A DNA stretch of 64,000 nucleotides from Nitrospirota bacterium (GCA_015233895.1 JADFXG010000006.1:1-64000); one strand, 5' to 3'. Positions 26,597-37,620 are shown, counted from the stretch's first letter. The notes: generated from the sequence alone by a model not told the origin. Numbers and translations are program-made.

Positions 26597-28315
26597 TTAC
26601 TTACCATTCATCTGTTCAAACCTGTCTTTCATCTGCATAAACAGTCTGTCTGCTAACCACTCATTTCCCCTGTAAGTGAAATGTATCTGGTCGCAAAAAT
26701 AATCAAGATTGCTATAGACAGGAGCCGTAAGATTATCATATTGATTTGAAAACTCACTTGCTAAGTTTATAAACGGCAGATTATATTGGCTGGATAACTT
26801 GCGTCCAATATCCTGTTGTATAGATGATTCTATCCACAGCCTGCTGTAGTACCTTTCAGAGTCCCATGGGAGTATTGCCATAAAGTCAGGATTTCGCTTT
26901 ATGTAATACATGTAATTAGCGCCGCCCTTTGATGGTAACACAAGGTTCCATACCTGGTATGAATGCGCCCTGGCTAAAAATTCATTTAATAAATACTCAT
27001 ATGCTGTTTTTGCGCCTCTTATTAGCTCACTTAAAACTCTGTTGTACAGGTGCTCTTCAAATGCAAGCGGTTCCACGGTTACGCCGGGAAATTCGTGTCT
27101 TTCTTTAAAATTCATACGCTGAAAGAGTTCAACATCTTTTCGTTTTTCCTCTGTGGATTTAAGAGCAAAATCGTGCATAGATTGAGCTTTCTTAAGATTA
27201 TCTTCACTGGGATTATCCATGTAGTTGTACAGAGCCTTAAAATACTGAACTACCACGGAATCATTATCAGTGGAGGATATATCAAAATTATCTTTGCGTT
27301 TCATACCCGGCCACATTATTATCTCTGTAAGGTCATTCCACATGCTGGCTTGCACAATAATATCAGGCTTGAGTGTGGCAACCGTGTAAGGGTTTCTCTC
27401 TGTTGATTTATTATCAACAGCCTCCCTGACAAAAGCGTAGGGGGTGTTTTCCTTAATGAAAGCTAATTTTTCAGGAAGCACCGGGTCAAGGAGCACATTT
27501 CTAAAGTAAAAACCATATGACAAAGACACTATCTGGCTTTGGAGATTCCATGCAGCTATCCCATAGTTAATGACTTCAAATTTGCCGGGATAAAGGCTTT
27601 CGAGTTTTTGCTGTAAAATGTATGATATTGAAGAGTTGTTACTTGAGCAGATACTGTAGACAGTTGAGTTACCCAAAACCAAAATACGAATACGGCTGCT
27701 TTTTTTATAGTTTAGTTTTTCGCGTATTTGTTCAGAAGACGTAAAAAAATAATCAGGCTCAGGATTGTAAAATCTGTCATCTGAGATAACCACAGGCTGT
27801 ACCTTGTAGAACTTTGCTATGCCTTTAGTACTTACCAGCGATATTTTAAAAAAGGTTTCGCTTTTATTAAATGGATACACCACCGTGATATATTCCCACG
27901 TACCGTTACCGCTATGGCAGGCAGATGTTGCTATGTTTTTGCTGCCGGACTCTAACTTTAAATATGTACTCAGCGGCGTATCTGACCAAACCCAGGCTGA
28001 CACCGAGAAGTTCATATCAGAAGAGGGCTCTGTCGTCACAGTAGTTGTAAATATTGCCTCTTTGCTGGTACTGTCTGTATTTTCTATAACTACCGAATTC
28101 TTACCATCAAATGACAGCCCTGTTGAAAGCTTCGCATTGTCAGAGGCAACAAAATCTCCGTAGTTTATTGAAATAAGTGTACTTTTCATCTTTCGTTCAG
28201 TAAAGAGCGGATTTTCAGAAAAAGCACTATCTTTACCGGATTTACAAGACAAAACTGACAGCAGCAGTGAAAATAACACCATAAGAAGTGAAAATCTTTG
28301 CGTGAAAAAAATCAT
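26597..28315 (-). CDS. Lipoprotein with an SGNH-like domain and an N-terminal beta domain
   Basis: 572 aa. A lipobox (LLSVLSCKSG) suggests a lipid-anchored protein. Residues about 40-175 look like a carbohydrate-binding-like beta sandwich (FSVSAWVWSDTPLSTYLKLE; TWEYITVVYPF). The SGNH part starts with ILVLGNSTVYSICSSNN near residue 215, includes VINYGIAAWNLQSQ, VQASMWNDL and ends with DQIHFTYRGNEWLAD (Asp/His dyad). The Ser block reads GNST rather than GDSL. First gene of an operon with the second SGNH hydrolase and an exported protein; together they suggest envelope polysaccharide modification. Confidence 0.8.
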   Translation of the reverse strand: MIFFTQRFSLLMVLFSLLLSVLSCKSGKDSAFSENPLFTERKMKSTLISINYGDFVASDNAKLSTGLSFDGKNSVVIENTDSTSKEAIFTTTVTTEPSSDMNFSVSAWVWSDTPLSTYLKLESGSKNIATSACHSGNGTWEYITVVYPFNKSETFFKISLVSTKGIAKFYKVQPVVISDDRFYNPEPDYFFTSSEQIREKLNYKKSSRIRILVLGNSTVYSICSSNNSSISYILQQKLESLYPGKFEVINYGIAAWNLQSQIVSLSYGFYFRNVLLDPVLPEKLAFIKENTPYAFVREAVDNKSTERNPYTVATLKPDIIVQASMWNDLTEIIMWPGMKRKDNFDISSTDNDSVVVQYFKALYNYMDNPSEDNLKKAQSMHDFALKSTEEKRKDVELFQRMNFKERHEFPGVTVEPLAFEEHLYNRVLSELIRGAKTAYEYLLNEFLARAHSYQVWNLVLPSKGGANYMYYIKRNPDFMAILPWDSERYYSRLWIESSIQQDIGRKLSSQYNLPFINLASEFSNQYDNLTAPVYSNLDYFCDQIHFTYRGNEWLADRLFMQMKDRFEQMNGK

Positions 28316-28405
28316 TATTATCAGGTTGCCTTACTTAAGAACATTATATTTAACAATCAGTTATATCTGACATATGGTATTGTAACACAAGTTAAAAATG
28401 TATTA

Positions 28406-30421
28406 CTACGAATGATGAGACGATACGGTGGCAATAAACGGAAAGACCTTAATAAGCTCTTCAATCCGTCCCTTATAAACAAAAGCCTCGCAGTAATCAT
28501 ATTGTTGGCCCAGCTCTTTGGCTCTTTTTTCAGCCCGTTCTTTTACGTCGCTCAGTTTTACGCTGCCACGTGTCACCTCGCTTCGATACTTTTCTACTGC
28601 CTTCATTTTCGTATCTATATCAATATCAACAAACACATTTCCAGAAAACACCTCACTCTCGCTGTAAACCGGTATTTCAAAGAGCAGCAGATGGGGTTTT
28701 GTCTTAAGCCTGTTAGCCCATATTGTCTGCACCACCTCGTTAATACTCTGATGGTCGGTGTGTTCGTTAAGGCCTGCATGGGTGAAAATCACATCAGGGC
28801 TGTAACGGCTTATGTGATAGAGTAGGACATCATAAAGGTTAATCAAACGTGTTTGGCTGTCGCGTATTCCACAGAAATATACCTCGTCTATGCCAAGGAA
28901 TCCGGCAGACTCTCTGGCCTCCTCAGCCCGCATATCCGGAGTCCTGTTGCCGGCACAACCGTCTGTAACTATTAAAGATATAACTTTGTGTCCGCAAGTT
29001 TTGAGTTTCTTTATAGTTCCGCCACATCCAAGCTCTATGTCATCAGGATGAGCGCCGATAAACATGATGTTTAGCTTTTTGGCTCCTCTTGTGGAAAGCT
29101 CATGCTTTACGGAGTTGAGCCTTGCAGCACAGTACCACGGGAGCTCATCAACGACATAACGGCCACTTAGCTCAAGGAAAGCTATTATGGTGTTACGCGG
29201 GCAGATGCTCAGAATAAGCCGCTGCTTGAACTCATTATCACTTGAAAACCGTGTTGCATACATAAGCGTGTTAAAGCTCCTTACATTAATCTCCGGATGA
29301 CCGTACAGATTTAATGCAAGCCGTTCGAGTTTCGCCAAAGACATCCTTGAAGATTGAGTTGTTTCAAGTATGTTTCCAATTGGATTTTTTAACATTATCT
29401 GAAGTTCATTGTTAAATCTCTGGGCTATTGGGACGTAGAGAATCGCATCATTGTTTTCCTCAATCACAAGATTGGCCTCTCTCAACAGAGTCATATAGTC
29501 CTCTAAATAATCCCGATTATGTTTCTTGTAATATCCCTCACATATAAGGCCAAGCTTATCGGCAGTATTAAAGGAGTTCTTTACTAATCCCAAAACCTGC
29601 GAGTGTATGTGAATTTGAGAGGCGCCTGCAGAGGGAACATGCACACCCCTGTGAAGCCTCGGCATTCCATAATTCATGCCATAACTTACACCGTCTAACA
29701 GATCCTGTTCATCTTTCGTTTGTCTGGTTATGCTATGTAGCAGCTCGTACAGATAAAATATATCCTTATCTATACCGTTTGCAACGTCATGGGCACCCTC
29801 CTTTCTTTTAACAATTAATATCTTATGAAATATAGGGCCAAAGGAGTATTTATAGTTAATGGCAAAGGTACCGTTATGCACCCTGAGGTTTTCCAGTATG
29901 TCGCGGTAATCTATGTTACAGAATTCGCAATGTCTCTCTATCAGCTCTTGCGGCGCAAAGGGGTTAAGCATAAGTTTCTTGTCAAGTATTACCCTCTCCT
30001 CCTCAGCAATTATTGCACTTTTGTACATCACCTCCAACTGTTCAGATATCCAGAGGAGGAAATCCGAACTTTCTATATTTTCTATAACAATGCCCAGCAT
30101 CCAGAGGTTTTCGTTCCTTACAAAAAGTGGAAACAGCATTCTTACAGTATCCTCATCAAAACTCTTCATCGGAACGTAAGCGTAGTGGCCCGTAAAAGAC
30201 CGTTCACTACGCCTTTGGCCTATAAGTGTTTCACCGTTTATTCCGAGAGGGTCAGGTATGGTTGTGACAAACTGGTCGCTCTTGTCCTTGCCGTCATAAA
30301 AATCGTTACTCCGTATCTTGCTGATGACAAAAAAAGGCTTTCCAGAATCATCCACTCCTATTGGTATGTTCTTTTTGTCACTTATTTGTACGCTTGTCTC
30401 ATCGTCGTTGTAACGAATCAT
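28406..30421 (-). CDS. Fusion of a GalT-like (HIT superfamily) region with a PIG-L deacetylase domain
   Basis: 671 aa. The C-terminal 220 residues are a PIG-L/LmbE deacetylase: AHPDDIELGCGGTIKKLK with Asp460/Asp461, VTDGCAGNRT, EARESAGFLGIDEVYF and HTDHQS, all metal or catalytic positions. The N-terminal 440 residues contain CEFC at 165-168, HKILIVKRKEGAHD near 199-212 and SAGASQIHIHSQVLGL at 264-279, which matches the active-site style of galactose-1-phosphate uridylyltransferase (GAS-x-H-P-H-x-Q), His273 taking the nucleophile place. I infer a nucleotidyl-transferase-like fold; a helical stretch links the two parts. Such a fusion would couple sugar-nucleotide chemistry to N-deacetylation. 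The deacetylase call is firm, the N-terminal one tentative. Confidence 0.8.
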   Translation of the reverse strand: MIRYNDDETSVQISDKKNIPIGVDDSGKPFFVISKIRSNDFYDGKDKSDQFVTTIPDPLGINGETLIGQRRSERSFTGHYAYVPMKSFDEDTVRMLFPLFVRNENLWMLGIVIENIESSDFLLWISEQLEVMYKSAIIAEEERVILDKKLMLNPFAPQELIERHCEFCNIDYRDILENLRVHNGTFAINYKYSFGPIFHKILIVKRKEGAHDVANGIDKDIFYLYELLHSITRQTKDEQDLLDGVSYGMNYGMPRLHRGVHVPSAGASQIHIHSQVLGLVKNSFNTADKLGLICEGYYKKHNRDYLEDYMTLLREANLVIEENNDAILYVPIAQRFNNELQIMLKNPIGNILETTQSSRMSLAKLERLALNLYGHPEINVRSFNTLMYATRFSSDNEFKQRLILSICPRNTIIAFLELSGRYVVDELPWYCAARLNSVKHELSTRGAKKLNIMFIGAHPDDIELGCGGTIKKLKTCGHKVISLIVTDGCAGNRTPDMRAEEARESAGFLGIDEVYFCGIRDSQTRLINLYDVLLYHISRYSPDVIFTHAGLNEHTDHQSINEVVQTIWANRLKTKPHLLLFEIPVYSESEVFSGNVFVDIDIDTKMKAVEKYRSEVTRGSVKLSDVKERAEKRAKELGQQYDYCEAFVYKGRIEELIKVFPFIATVSSHHS

Positions 30422-30593
30422 TTAATCTCCTCATCTATCTATACTGTGTTAGCGGCAGAGTCAATAACCATGGGTAATTTATACATAATTTTTATCATTT
30501 TGACAAGCGTTTTCACTATATTTTTTTTTAATACCTTCATTTTGCTAATTTCAGGATATTTCTACTTTGCCTTGACACGCAAGAAAAAATTTC

Positions 30594-30622
30594 TTGACAA
30601 TAACAAAATGTTATGTTATAAT
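30594..30622 (+). promoter_or_regulatory. Sigma-70 promoter of groESL
   Basis: TTGACA (30594-30599), 17-base spacer, TATAAT (30617-30622): full consensus. The start of transcription would be near 30629, so the CIRCE element lies just downstream of it, where HrcA blocks initiation. Confidence 0.9.
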
Positions 30623-30643
30623 AACTGGAAATAGTTAGAACAG

Positions 30644-30670
30644 TTAGCACTCATCTACGATGAGTGCTAA
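30644..30670 (+). promoter_or_regulatory. CIRCE operator (HrcA binding site)
   Basis: Perfect TTAGCACTC-N9-GAGTGCTAA. HrcA, encoded at 32859, binds this site; GroEL helps HrcA fold, so the chaperonin controls its own supply. No second copy was seen before hrcA. Confidence 0.98.
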
Positions 30671-30709
30671 CAAAATACTAAAATAAAACTAATGAAAGGA
30701 GTGTGCAGT

Positions 30710-30970
30710 ATGAAGTTCAAACCCCTTAAAGAGCGTGTATTTGTAAGCTACAAGGACGAACTGGAAAAGACGGCCGGTGGTCTTTACGTGCCCGACACTG
30801 CCAGAGAAAAACCGCAGCGCGGTAAGGTTGAGGCTGTAGGGTCAGAGGCCAAAGAGGTGAAGGTTGGAGACGAGGTGCTTTTTGATAAGTACTCGGGCTC
30901 AAAAGTCCAGATTGACGGCAAGGATTACCTGATTATCAAAGAAGAAGATATTTTAGGAATATTAGAATAA
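30710..30970 (+). CDS. groES: Co-chaperonin GroES
   Basis: 86 aa from ATG 30710 ([12 protein letters not shown]); AAGGAG sits ten bases upstream, while the earlier ATG at 30692 lies before it. It forms the heptameric lid on GroEL in the cytoplasm. Blocks [18 protein letters not shown] (mobile loop region) and EEDILGILE at the end are standard, although the mobile loop begins with EKTAGG, typical for the group. Followed by groEL after 15 nt; both under CIRCE control. Confidence 0.97.
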   Translation: MKFKPLKERVFVSYKDELEKTAGGLYVPDTAREKPQRGKVEAVGSEAKEVKVGDEVLFDKYSGSKVQIDGKDYLIIKEEDILGILE

Positions 30971-30985
30971 GGAGGATAAGGTACA

Positions 30986-32632
30986 ATGGGAGCAAAACAA
31001 TTAGCCTTTGATGAGACGGCAAGAAGAGAGATACTTGAGGGTATCACTGTATTAACTAACGCCGTTAAGGCAACACTGGGGCCAAAGGGCAGGAATGTTA
31101 TTTTAGATAAGAAATTTGGATCCCCCCTCATAACCAAAGACGGTGTTACCGTAGCAAAAGAAATAGAGTTGAAAGAGCCATACCAAAACATGGGCGCTCA
31201 GCTTCTTAAAGAGGTAGCCTCAAAGACATCTGATACAGCCGGAGACGGCACAACGACAGCCACCGTACTGGCTCATGCCATCTACAAAGAGGGTATGAAA
31301 AACGTCGTAGCAGGCGCTAACGCCATGGATTTAAAACGTGGTATCGAAAAAGCGGTTGAAGCCGTTGTGGGAAACCTTAAAAGTATAAGTAAGACGGTTT
31401 CTGACAAAAAAGAAATTGCTCAGGTAGGCACGATTTCAGCCAACAACGATGCAACAATTGGCGATCTTATAGCCAGCGCCATGGATAAGGTAGGCAAAGA
31501 CGGCGTAATCACTGTTGAAGAGGCAAAGAGCATGACAACCTCTCTTGACTTTGTTGAGGGTATGCAGTTTGACAGAGGTTACATTTCACCCTACTTTATA
31601 ACAGATGCCGAGAGAATGGAGTGTATTCTTGAGGACTGTTTCATCCTGCTGCATGACAAAAAGATATCAAGCATGAAAGACCTGATTCCTCTTCTTGAAC
31701 AGATTGCAAAGATGAGCAGGCCATTGCTTATTATATCTGAAGATGTAGAAGGAGAGGCATTGGCCACCCTTGTTGTCAATAAGCTTCGCGGTACATTGCA
31801 CGTAAGCGGCGTAAAGGCTCCCGGATTTGGCGAACGCAGAAAGGCTATGCTTGAAGATATCGCAATTCTCACCGGCGGCACGGTGATTTCCGAAGACCTC
31901 GGGATGAAACTTGAAAACGTAAAAATGACCGACCTCGGTAAGGCCCGCAAAGTCACCATCGACAAGGATAACACTACCATTGTTGAGGGCTCAGGAGACG
32001 CTAAGGCAATCCAGGGCAGAGTGAAGCAGATAAAGGCCCAGATTGAGGACACCACCTCGGACTATGACAGGGAAAAACTCCAGGAGAGGCTGGCAAAATT
32101 AGTTGGCGGTGTTGCCGTTATCAATGTTGGAGCAGCAACCGAGACCGAGATGAAAGAAAAGAAGGCACGCGTTGAAGATGCCCTTCATGCTACCAGAGCG
32201 GCTGTTGAGGAGGGTATTGTGCCCGGCGGCGGTGTTGCTCTTATCAGATGTATCAAGAGCGTTGAGGCTCTCAAAGTTGCAGGGGATGAGAAAATCGGAG
32301 CCAACATTATCAAAAAATGCCTTGAAGAGCCTCTCAGGCAGATAATCTTTAACACCGGCCTTGAGAGCGCCACAATTATTGAGAAAGTTAAGGAAAACAG
32401 CGACGCTAACTTTGGTTTTGACGCTCAGGATGAAAAATACTGCGATATGATTAAAGAGGGTATCATTGATCCCACTAAGGTGACAAGATGCGCCCTTCAA
32501 AACGCAGCATCGGTAGCATCCCTTATGCTTACCACTGCCGTTATGATAACCGACCTGCCTGATAAGGAAGATAAAATGTCTATGGGCGGCGGTGGTCACC
32601 CCGGCATGGGCGGTATGGGAGATATGTACTAA
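30986..32632 (+). CDS. groEL: Chaperonin GroEL
   Basis: 548 aa, standard size. ATP-dependent folding chamber. [27 protein letters not shown], the ATP site [17 protein letters not shown], and the C-terminal GGM-type tail ([16 protein letters not shown]) are all intact. GGAGG lies just upstream of the ATG. Second gene of the CIRCE-controlled groESL operon, followed by a strong hairpin. One paralogue only in this window. Confidence 0.99.
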   Translation: MGAKQLAFDETARREILEGITVLTNAVKATLGPKGRNVILDKKFGSPLITKDGVTVAKEIELKEPYQNMGAQLLKEVASKTSDTAGDGTTTATVLAHAIYKEGMKNVVAGANAMDLKRGIEKAVEAVVGNLKSISKTVSDKKEIAQVGTISANNDATIGDLIASAMDKVGKDGVITVEEAKSMTTSLDFVEGMQFDRGYISPYFITDAERMECILEDCFILLHDKKISSMKDLIPLLEQIAKMSRPLLIISEDVEGEALATLVVNKLRGTLHVSGVKAPGFGERRKAMLEDIAILTGGTVISEDLGMKLENVKMTDLGKARKVTIDKDNTTIVEGSGDAKAIQGRVKQIKAQIEDTTSDYDREKLQERLAKLVGGVAVINVGAATETEMKEKKARVEDALHATRAAVEEGIVPGGGVALIRCIKSVEALKVAGDEKIGANIIKKCLEEPLRQIIFNTGLESATIIEKVKENSDANFGFDAQDEKYCDMIKEGIIDPTKVTRCALQNAASVASLMLTTAVMITDLPDKEDKMSMGGGGHPGMGGMGDMY

Positions 32633-32642
32633 GAAGATTTTT

Positions 32643-32667
32643 AAAGGGGAGGCACTGCCTCCCCTTT
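32643..32667 (+). terminator. Hairpin after groEL, probable terminator
   Basis: AAAGGGGAGGCA and its exact complement around one central base, 10 nt after the groEL stop. A second small hairpin (GGGGAATTCCCC, 32668-32679) follows. There is no long T run, so this may be a processing or stability hairpin. Confidence 0.6.
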
Positions 32668-32759
32668 GGGGAATTCCCCTTGACCCCCGGTTTTTTGGGG
32701 TTGAGCGTTTGGGAGTTTAGTTTAAAGATTTGTTTGAGTGAGTGTGTTGTTTTAGGTTT

Positions 32760-32787
32760 GTAGGGGCGAATAATTATTCGCCCCTAC
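32760..32787. repeat. Perfect 28-bp palindrome (REP-like) between groEL and hrcA
   Basis: GTAGGGGCGAATAA followed by its exact reverse complement. Palindromes built on GGGGCGAATAATTATTCGCCCC occur as scattered intergenic repeats in many bacterial genomes. One copy in this window. Confidence 0.8.
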
Positions 32788-32858
32788 TCCTTGAAACTGT
32801 AAGCTAATAAGTGTTACAGTTATAAGGGCGTTAGCCCTGTTTCTATTTTGCATGCGAT

Positions 32859-33923
32859 ATGCAGAGGTCGGCTTTGGAAGAGAGACTGAAAAAAATACTT
32901 TTTGCGGTTATTGAAAGCTATGTTGACAGCGCCTCCCCTGTGGGGTCACGCTACATAAGCAAGCGGTTTGGGCTTGGCATATCCTCGGCCACAATTCGCA
33001 ACGCTATGTGTGATCTTGAGGAGATGGGGTATCTGTCTCAGCCTCACACATCCGCTGGCAGAATGCCTACGGGAAAGGGTTACAGATTACTCGTTGAGGA
33101 GCTGATGGGCTTTGGAGTATCAGCCAACGCAGAGCTTCTGAAGCTGCTTTGTGACGAGGTTATTGGTGTCAGAGGCCATTTGTCAGGTTTCCTTGGAGCA
33201 GCCTCAAAGATTCTCTCAACTTATTCCCACTACATGGTGGTTGCCATGGAGACAACCATGGAAAACAGTATTTTGGGTAGAATTGAGCTTTTGCGCTGCC
33301 GTAACGATATGGTTGCAGTTGTGCTTATGACTGAGGAGGGCACTATAAAGCATAAGGTGTCAGAGCTTGATGTGCCGCTTTCCCGAAGAGATTTGAAAAA
33401 TATAGCGGATTTCCTTAACTCTGAGTTCAGAGGACGCACTCTGGGGGAAATCAAAATAATACTTGAAAAAGAGGTGCGCGACAAAAGAGTTCAACGGGAT
33501 ACTCTGATTTCAAAAGTATTCGGTTTCTTTGATAAATATCTGAGTTCGTTTGACCGTGATGTTTTCATCTCAGGCCTTGGTGAGCTCATTAATTTGCCCG
33601 ATTTTGATGATATAGGGAAGATTAAGGAACTCTCTAACGCTATTAGTGATAAGGAGAGAATTATAGAGATTTTGGATAAAATAACAGAAAACGGCGGAGT
33701 ACAGGTCTTTGTCGGGTCGGAGCCTTTCCTGGATAAAAAAGAACTGAGTCTTGTTGCCTCATCAGTATGCGACAGGGGCAGACCTTTAGGGGTACTTGGA
33801 TTAATTGGCCCGCAGAGAATGAATTACGCTAGTGCTATTTCAATAATAGAGACCTCGGCACGGTTTCTTTCAAGCCGTCTTGAGGACAGACAGGAGGTTG
33901 ACTTTGGAGGAGAAGACTATTGA
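32859..33923 (+). CDS. hrcA: Heat-inducible transcription repressor HrcA
   Basis: 354 aa, standard length. N-terminal winged helix with VDSASPVGSRYISKRFGLGISSATIRNAM, YLSQPHTSAGRMPTGKGYR, then a GAF-like domain (VAVVLMTEEGTIKHKVSELD) and C-terminal GPQRMNYASAISIIETSARFL. It binds CIRCE as a dimer and represses groESL. First gene of hrcA-grpE-dnaK-dnaJ; the grpE start lies inside its last codons. Confidence 0.97.
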   Translation: MQRSALEERLKKILFAVIESYVDSASPVGSRYISKRFGLGISSATIRNAMCDLEEMGYLSQPHTSAGRMPTGKGYRLLVEELMGFGVSANAELLKLLCDEVIGVRGHLSGFLGAASKILSTYSHYMVVAMETTMENSILGRIELLRCRNDMVAVVLMTEEGTIKHKVSELDVPLSRRDLKNIADFLNSEFRGRTLGEIKIILEKEVRDKRVQRDTLISKVFGFFDKYLSSFDRDVFISGLGELINLPDFDDIGKIKELSNAISDKERIIEILDKITENGGVQVFVGSEPFLDKKELSLVASSVCDRGRPLGVLGLIGPQRMNYASAISIIETSARFLSSRLEDRQEVDFGGEDY

Positions 33924-34539
33924 TATAACAGTTGGTGATGACGGCATAAAATCCGGCACTGCAGGGAAAGCACCTGATGCTGAGGTTATGCCGGATGCCA
34001 AAGTACAACAGGATGAGCTGGAAAAGCTGCGTGCTGACAACGCTGACCTTAAGGACAAATACATCCGGCTTCATGCCGAGTTTGATAATTATAGAAAAAG
34101 GATTCAGAAAGAAAAAGAGGAAATATACAAATACGGTGCAGAGCCTATGGTTTCCGACCTCCTTACTGTAATTGACAACCTTGAAGCTGCCCTGTCTCAT
34201 GTTACCGATATGACAAACCCTCTTGCACAGGGTATTGATTTGACACTAAAGGAGCTAAAGAAAATCCTTGGCAAGTATGGTCTTACAGAGATAGAAGCTG
34301 CAGGCAAGGCTTTTGACCCTGCATTCCACCATGCTATGACAGAGGTACAGAGGGATGATCTGTACGATAAAACGGTTGTGGATGTATTTAGGAAAGGTTA
34401 TACATATAAAGAGAGAGTGTTAAGGGCCTCTATGGTATCAGTGTCCAGAAGTGCCGCAGAGCAGGACGACGTGGAGGAGACATCAGAACCAACAGAAAAT
34501 ACTGAACCCAATGAGATAAAGGAGGGAAACAATGGCTAA
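33904..34539 (+). CDS. grpE: Nucleotide exchange factor GrpE
   Basis: About 211 aa from the TTG at 33904, six bases after AGGAGG (33892-33897); an earlier TTG (33880) has no ribosome site. It releases ADP from DnaK. A long N-terminal coiled coil ([28 protein letters not shown] split over it) is followed by [16 protein letters not shown] and the beta domain [17 protein letters not shown]. The start overlaps hrcA by 20 nt and the end overlaps dnaK by 8 nt, giving tight translational coupling. Confidence 0.95.
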   Translation: MEEKTIDITVGDDGIKSGTAGKAPDAEVMPDAKVQQDELEKLRADNADLKDKYIRLHAEFDNYRKRIQKEKEEIYKYGAEPMVSDLLTVIDNLEAALSHVTDMTNPLAQGIDLTLKELKKILGKYGLTEIEAAGKAFDPAFHHAMTEVQRDDLYDKTVVDVFRKGYTYKERVLRASMVSVSRSAAEQDDVEETSEPTENTEPNEIKEGNNG

Positions 34540-36478
34540 GGCAATTGGAATTGACCTTGGGACTACAAATTCTTGCGTTGCAGTGGTACAAGGGGGAGAG
34601 TCAGTTGTAATACCGAATCAGGAGGGCAGCAGAACAACGCCCTCAGTTGTTGCAATAACTGATAAGGGAGAGCGGCTTGTAGGGCAGATTGCAAAACGTC
34701 AGGCAATCACCAACCCTGAAAACACAATATACTCAGTCAAAAGACTAATGGGTAGACGTTTCCAGACCAGACAAGTGTCAGAGGCGATAAAGAGGCTGCC
34801 CTATAAGATAGTGGATGCACCAAATGGGGATGCCCATGTAGAAATAAGAGGGAAAAGGTACTCACCGCCGGAAATATCGGCAATGATTTTACAAAAGCTT
34901 AAGCAAGCAGCCGAGGACTACCTCGGTGAAAAAGTTACAGATGCGGTAATAACAGTGCCAGCGTACTTTGACGACAGTCAGCGTCAGGCAACGAAAGATG
35001 CCGGGAAAATTGCAGGCCTTAACGTGCTCAGAATTATTAATGAGCCTACTGCTGCCTCGCTTGCTTATGGAATAGACAAGAAAAAAGAGGAAAAAGTGGC
35101 CGTATATGATTTAGGTGGCGGCACTTTTGATATATCAATCCTTGAAATCGGAGAGGGAGTTATCGAGGTTAAGTCCACAAACGGGGACACGTTTCTGGGC
35201 GGCGATGATTTTGACCTCAAAGTTATGGACTGGCTTGTGGATGAGTTTAAAAAAGACCAGGGGATTGATTTAAAAAACGACAAAATGGCACTTCAGAGGC
35301 TGAAAGAGGCCTCAGAGAAAGCAAAAATAGAGCTATCCAGCGCTACCGAGACCGAGGTCAACCTGCCTTTCATAACTGCTGACGCTGCCGGTCCCAAGCA
35401 CTTACTAATAAAGCTTTCGAGGGCTAAGTTTGAGCAGTTGGCAGATGATCTGATAATGAATTCGGTAGAGCCTTGTAAGCGCGCCCTAAAAGATGCTCAG
35501 ATGTCCACCTCAGAAGTTGATGAGGTTATTCTGGTTGGAGGCTCAACGCGGACGCCTAAGGTGGTTTCCACAGTGCAGTCTTTTTTTGGCAAAGAACCCA
35601 ATAAGACAGTTAATCCGGATGAGGTAGTGGCCGTAGGAGCTGCAATTCAGGCAGCTGTGCTTAAGGGTGAAGTTAAAGAGGTTCTGCTATTAGATGTGAC
35701 TCCGCTTTCACTGGGAATAGAGACACTTGGCGGAATATTTACAAAGTTGATAGAGCGCAACACTACAATCCCCTCTAAAAAGAGTCAGGTGTTTTCAACT
35801 GCCTCGGACAACCAGCCAGCGGTTACGATTAAGGTATTTCAGGGTGAGCGTGAAATGGCTGCCGATAACAAACTTCTGGGAAACTTTGAACTGGTTGGGA
35901 TACCACCGGCTCCAAGAGGAATACCTCAGGTAGAGGTGACCTTTGACATAGACGCTAACGGCATCCTGCACGTTTCCGCTAAAGACCTCGGCACTGGCAA
36001 AGAGCAGTCCATAAAGATAACTGCTTCAAGCGGACTTTCCGATGACGACATAAAGAAAATGGTACGCGATGCAGAAACACATTCGAGCGATGACAAGAGG
36101 AAAAAGGAGCTTGCAGAGGTTAAAAATGAAGCCGACTCACTGTCATATAACGTTGAGAAATCACTAAAAGAGCATGGAGATAAACTCTCTGAGGGAGAGA
36201 AGTCGGAAATAGAAAGTGCACTAAAACGGGTCAATGAGTTAAAGGACACAACACAAGACCCCAAAGAGTTAAAATCAGCAGTTGAAACTCTTCAGACGGC
36301 CTCCCACAAGTTAGCCGAACATATTTATAAAGATGCGGGGCAGAAAGCTAGCGGCGATGGGCAACCTGGACACGACGGAGGTGAACAGCATCAAGGCGGA
36401 GGTGGGAAAACTGAGGAGGATTTTGTCGAGGCTGAATTTGAGGATGTGGATAAAAAAGACAAAGATAAAAATAAGTAA
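34532..36478 (+). CDS. dnaK: Chaperone DnaK (Hsp70)
   Basis: 648 aa, standard. ATPase domain [47 protein letters not shown]; substrate domain [22 protein letters not shown]; lid; acidic tail [13 protein letters not shown]. Works with GrpE upstream and DnaJ downstream (17 nt). Tail before the acidic end is Gly/His/Gln-rich. Confidence 0.99.
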   Translation: MAKAIGIDLGTTNSCVAVVQGGESVVIPNQEGSRTTPSVVAITDKGERLVGQIAKRQAITNPENTIYSVKRLMGRRFQTRQVSEAIKRLPYKIVDAPNGDAHVEIRGKRYSPPEISAMILQKLKQAAEDYLGEKVTDAVITVPAYFDDSQRQATKDAGKIAGLNVLRIINEPTAASLAYGIDKKKEEKVAVYDLGGGTFDISILEIGEGVIEVKSTNGDTFLGGDDFDLKVMDWLVDEFKKDQGIDLKNDKMALQRLKEASEKAKIELSSATETEVNLPFITADAAGPKHLLIKLSRAKFEQLADDLIMNSVEPCKRALKDAQMSTSEVDEVILVGGSTRTPKVVSTVQSFFGKEPNKTVNPDEVVAVGAAIQAAVLKGEVKEVLLLDVTPLSLGIETLGGIFTKLIERNTTIPSKKSQVFSTASDNQPAVTIKVFQGEREMAADNKLLGNFELVGIPPAPRGIPQVEVTFDIDANGILHVSAKDLGTGKEQSIKITASSGLSDDDIKKMVRDAETHSSDDKRKKELAEVKNEADSLSYNVEKSLKEHGDKLSEGEKSEIESALKRVNELKDTTQDPKELKSAVETLQTASHKLAEHIYKDAGQKASGDGQPGHDGGEQHQGGGGKTEEDFVEAEFEDVDKKDKDKNK

Positions 36479-36495
36479 AGACTGGATAATTATAA

Positions 36496-37620
36496 ATGAC
36501 GAAAGATTACTATGAAACTCTGGGCGTAAGCAGGACGGCAACACCAGATGAGTTGAAAAAGGCGTACAGGCAGTTAGCTCTAAAATTTCATCCGGACAGA
36601 AACGCCGGAGACAAGGAATCAGAGGAGCGGTTTAAGGAGATAAATGAGGCATACTCGTGTCTGAGTGACCCTGCCAAAAGGTCAAGCTATGACAGATTTG
36701 GTACAGCTGATGCTTTTAGCGGCGGGGGTCCGGGGTTTGGTTCTTTTTCGGGCGGGTTTTCCGATATTTTTGGGGACATATTTGAGGATATTCTGGGCGG
36801 ATTTGGGGTTGGAGGCGGCACTCAGAGATCAAACCGGCCAAGAAAGGGCTCTGATCTCAGGTACGATATAGAGCTTAATCTGATGGAGGCCGCCTTTGGC
36901 ATTGAAAAAGATATTGTTGTGCCACGCCATGAGCCTTGTGAAAAGTGCTCTGGCACAGGCTCTGCCGGAGGCAAAGCGCCTGAGAGATGTTCTGCCTGTA
37001 AGGGAACCGGGCAGACGATGTTTCAGCAGGGTTTTTTCTCTGTCAGTAAAACCTGCGGCAGATGTGGAGGGGCAGGAGCGGTCATCACAGACCCGTGCAC
37101 TGAGTGTAAAGGCAGCGGACGGATGCGAAAGAGCCGCTCACTCAATGTTAAAATTCCGCCCGGTGTGGACACGGGAATGAAACTCAAACTTAGCGGTGAG
37201 GGTGAAAGTGGCACAAAAGGCGGCCCACAGGGAGACCTCTATGTCTATCTGTCAGTCCAGGAGCATCCGTTTTTTAAGCGCCACGAAAGGGACATATACT
37301 GTGAGGTGCCGATAGCGTTTTATGTAGCAGTGTTTGGAGGAGAGATTGAAGTTCCTAAACTTAAGGGAAGCGGAAAAATAAAAATCCCCACCGGCACGCA
37401 ATCCGGTGAGATTTTCAGATTAAGAGGTGAGGGAATTCAGCGCGTAGGTGGAGGACATAAGGGCGATCTAATCGTTAAGGTTTATATAGACGTACCCCAA
37501 AAGCTCTCTTCAAGGCAAAAAGAGCTTCTGGAGGACTTTGCAAAAGAAAGCGGTGATGAGGTGCAAAGGAGTTTTGCCGAAAAGGTAAAGGGCTTTTTTT
37601 TCACCAATGATGCTAAGTAA
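36496..37620 (+). CDS. dnaJ: Co-chaperone DnaJ (type I, full zinc finger)
   Basis: 374 aa. J domain [21 protein letters not shown] with HPD at about 31-33, Gly/Phe-rich region ([15 protein letters not shown]), and four CxxCxGxG repeats [32 protein letters not shown] forming two zinc sites, then the C-terminal substrate domains. Last gene of the hrcA operon. A second, shorter DnaJ lies at 60248. Confidence 0.98.
   Translation: MTKDYYETLGVSRTATPDELKKAYRQLALKFHPDRNAGDKESEERFKEINEAYSCLSDPAKRSSYDRFGTADAFSGGGPGFGSFSGGFSDIFGDIFEDILGGFGVGGGTQRSNRPRKGSDLRYDIELNLMEAAFGIEKDIVVPRHEPCEKCSGTGSAGGKAPERCSACKGTGQTMFQQGFFSVSKTCGRCGGAGAVITDPCTECKGSGRMRKSRSLNVKIPPGVDTGMKLKLSGEGESGTKGGPQGDLYVYLSVQEHPFFKRHERDIYCEVPIAFYVAVFGGEIEVPKLKGSGKIKIPTGTQSGEIFRLRGEGIQRVGGGHKGDLIVKVYIDVPQKLSSRQKELLEDFAKESGDEVQRSFAEKVKGFFFTNDAK

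Noticed and set aside
29825-30634. A 269-aa plus-strand frame antisense to the GalT/PIG-L gene
   Set aside because: It overlaps a convincing gene on the other strand and the groESL promoter region, has no ribosome site and no family pattern.
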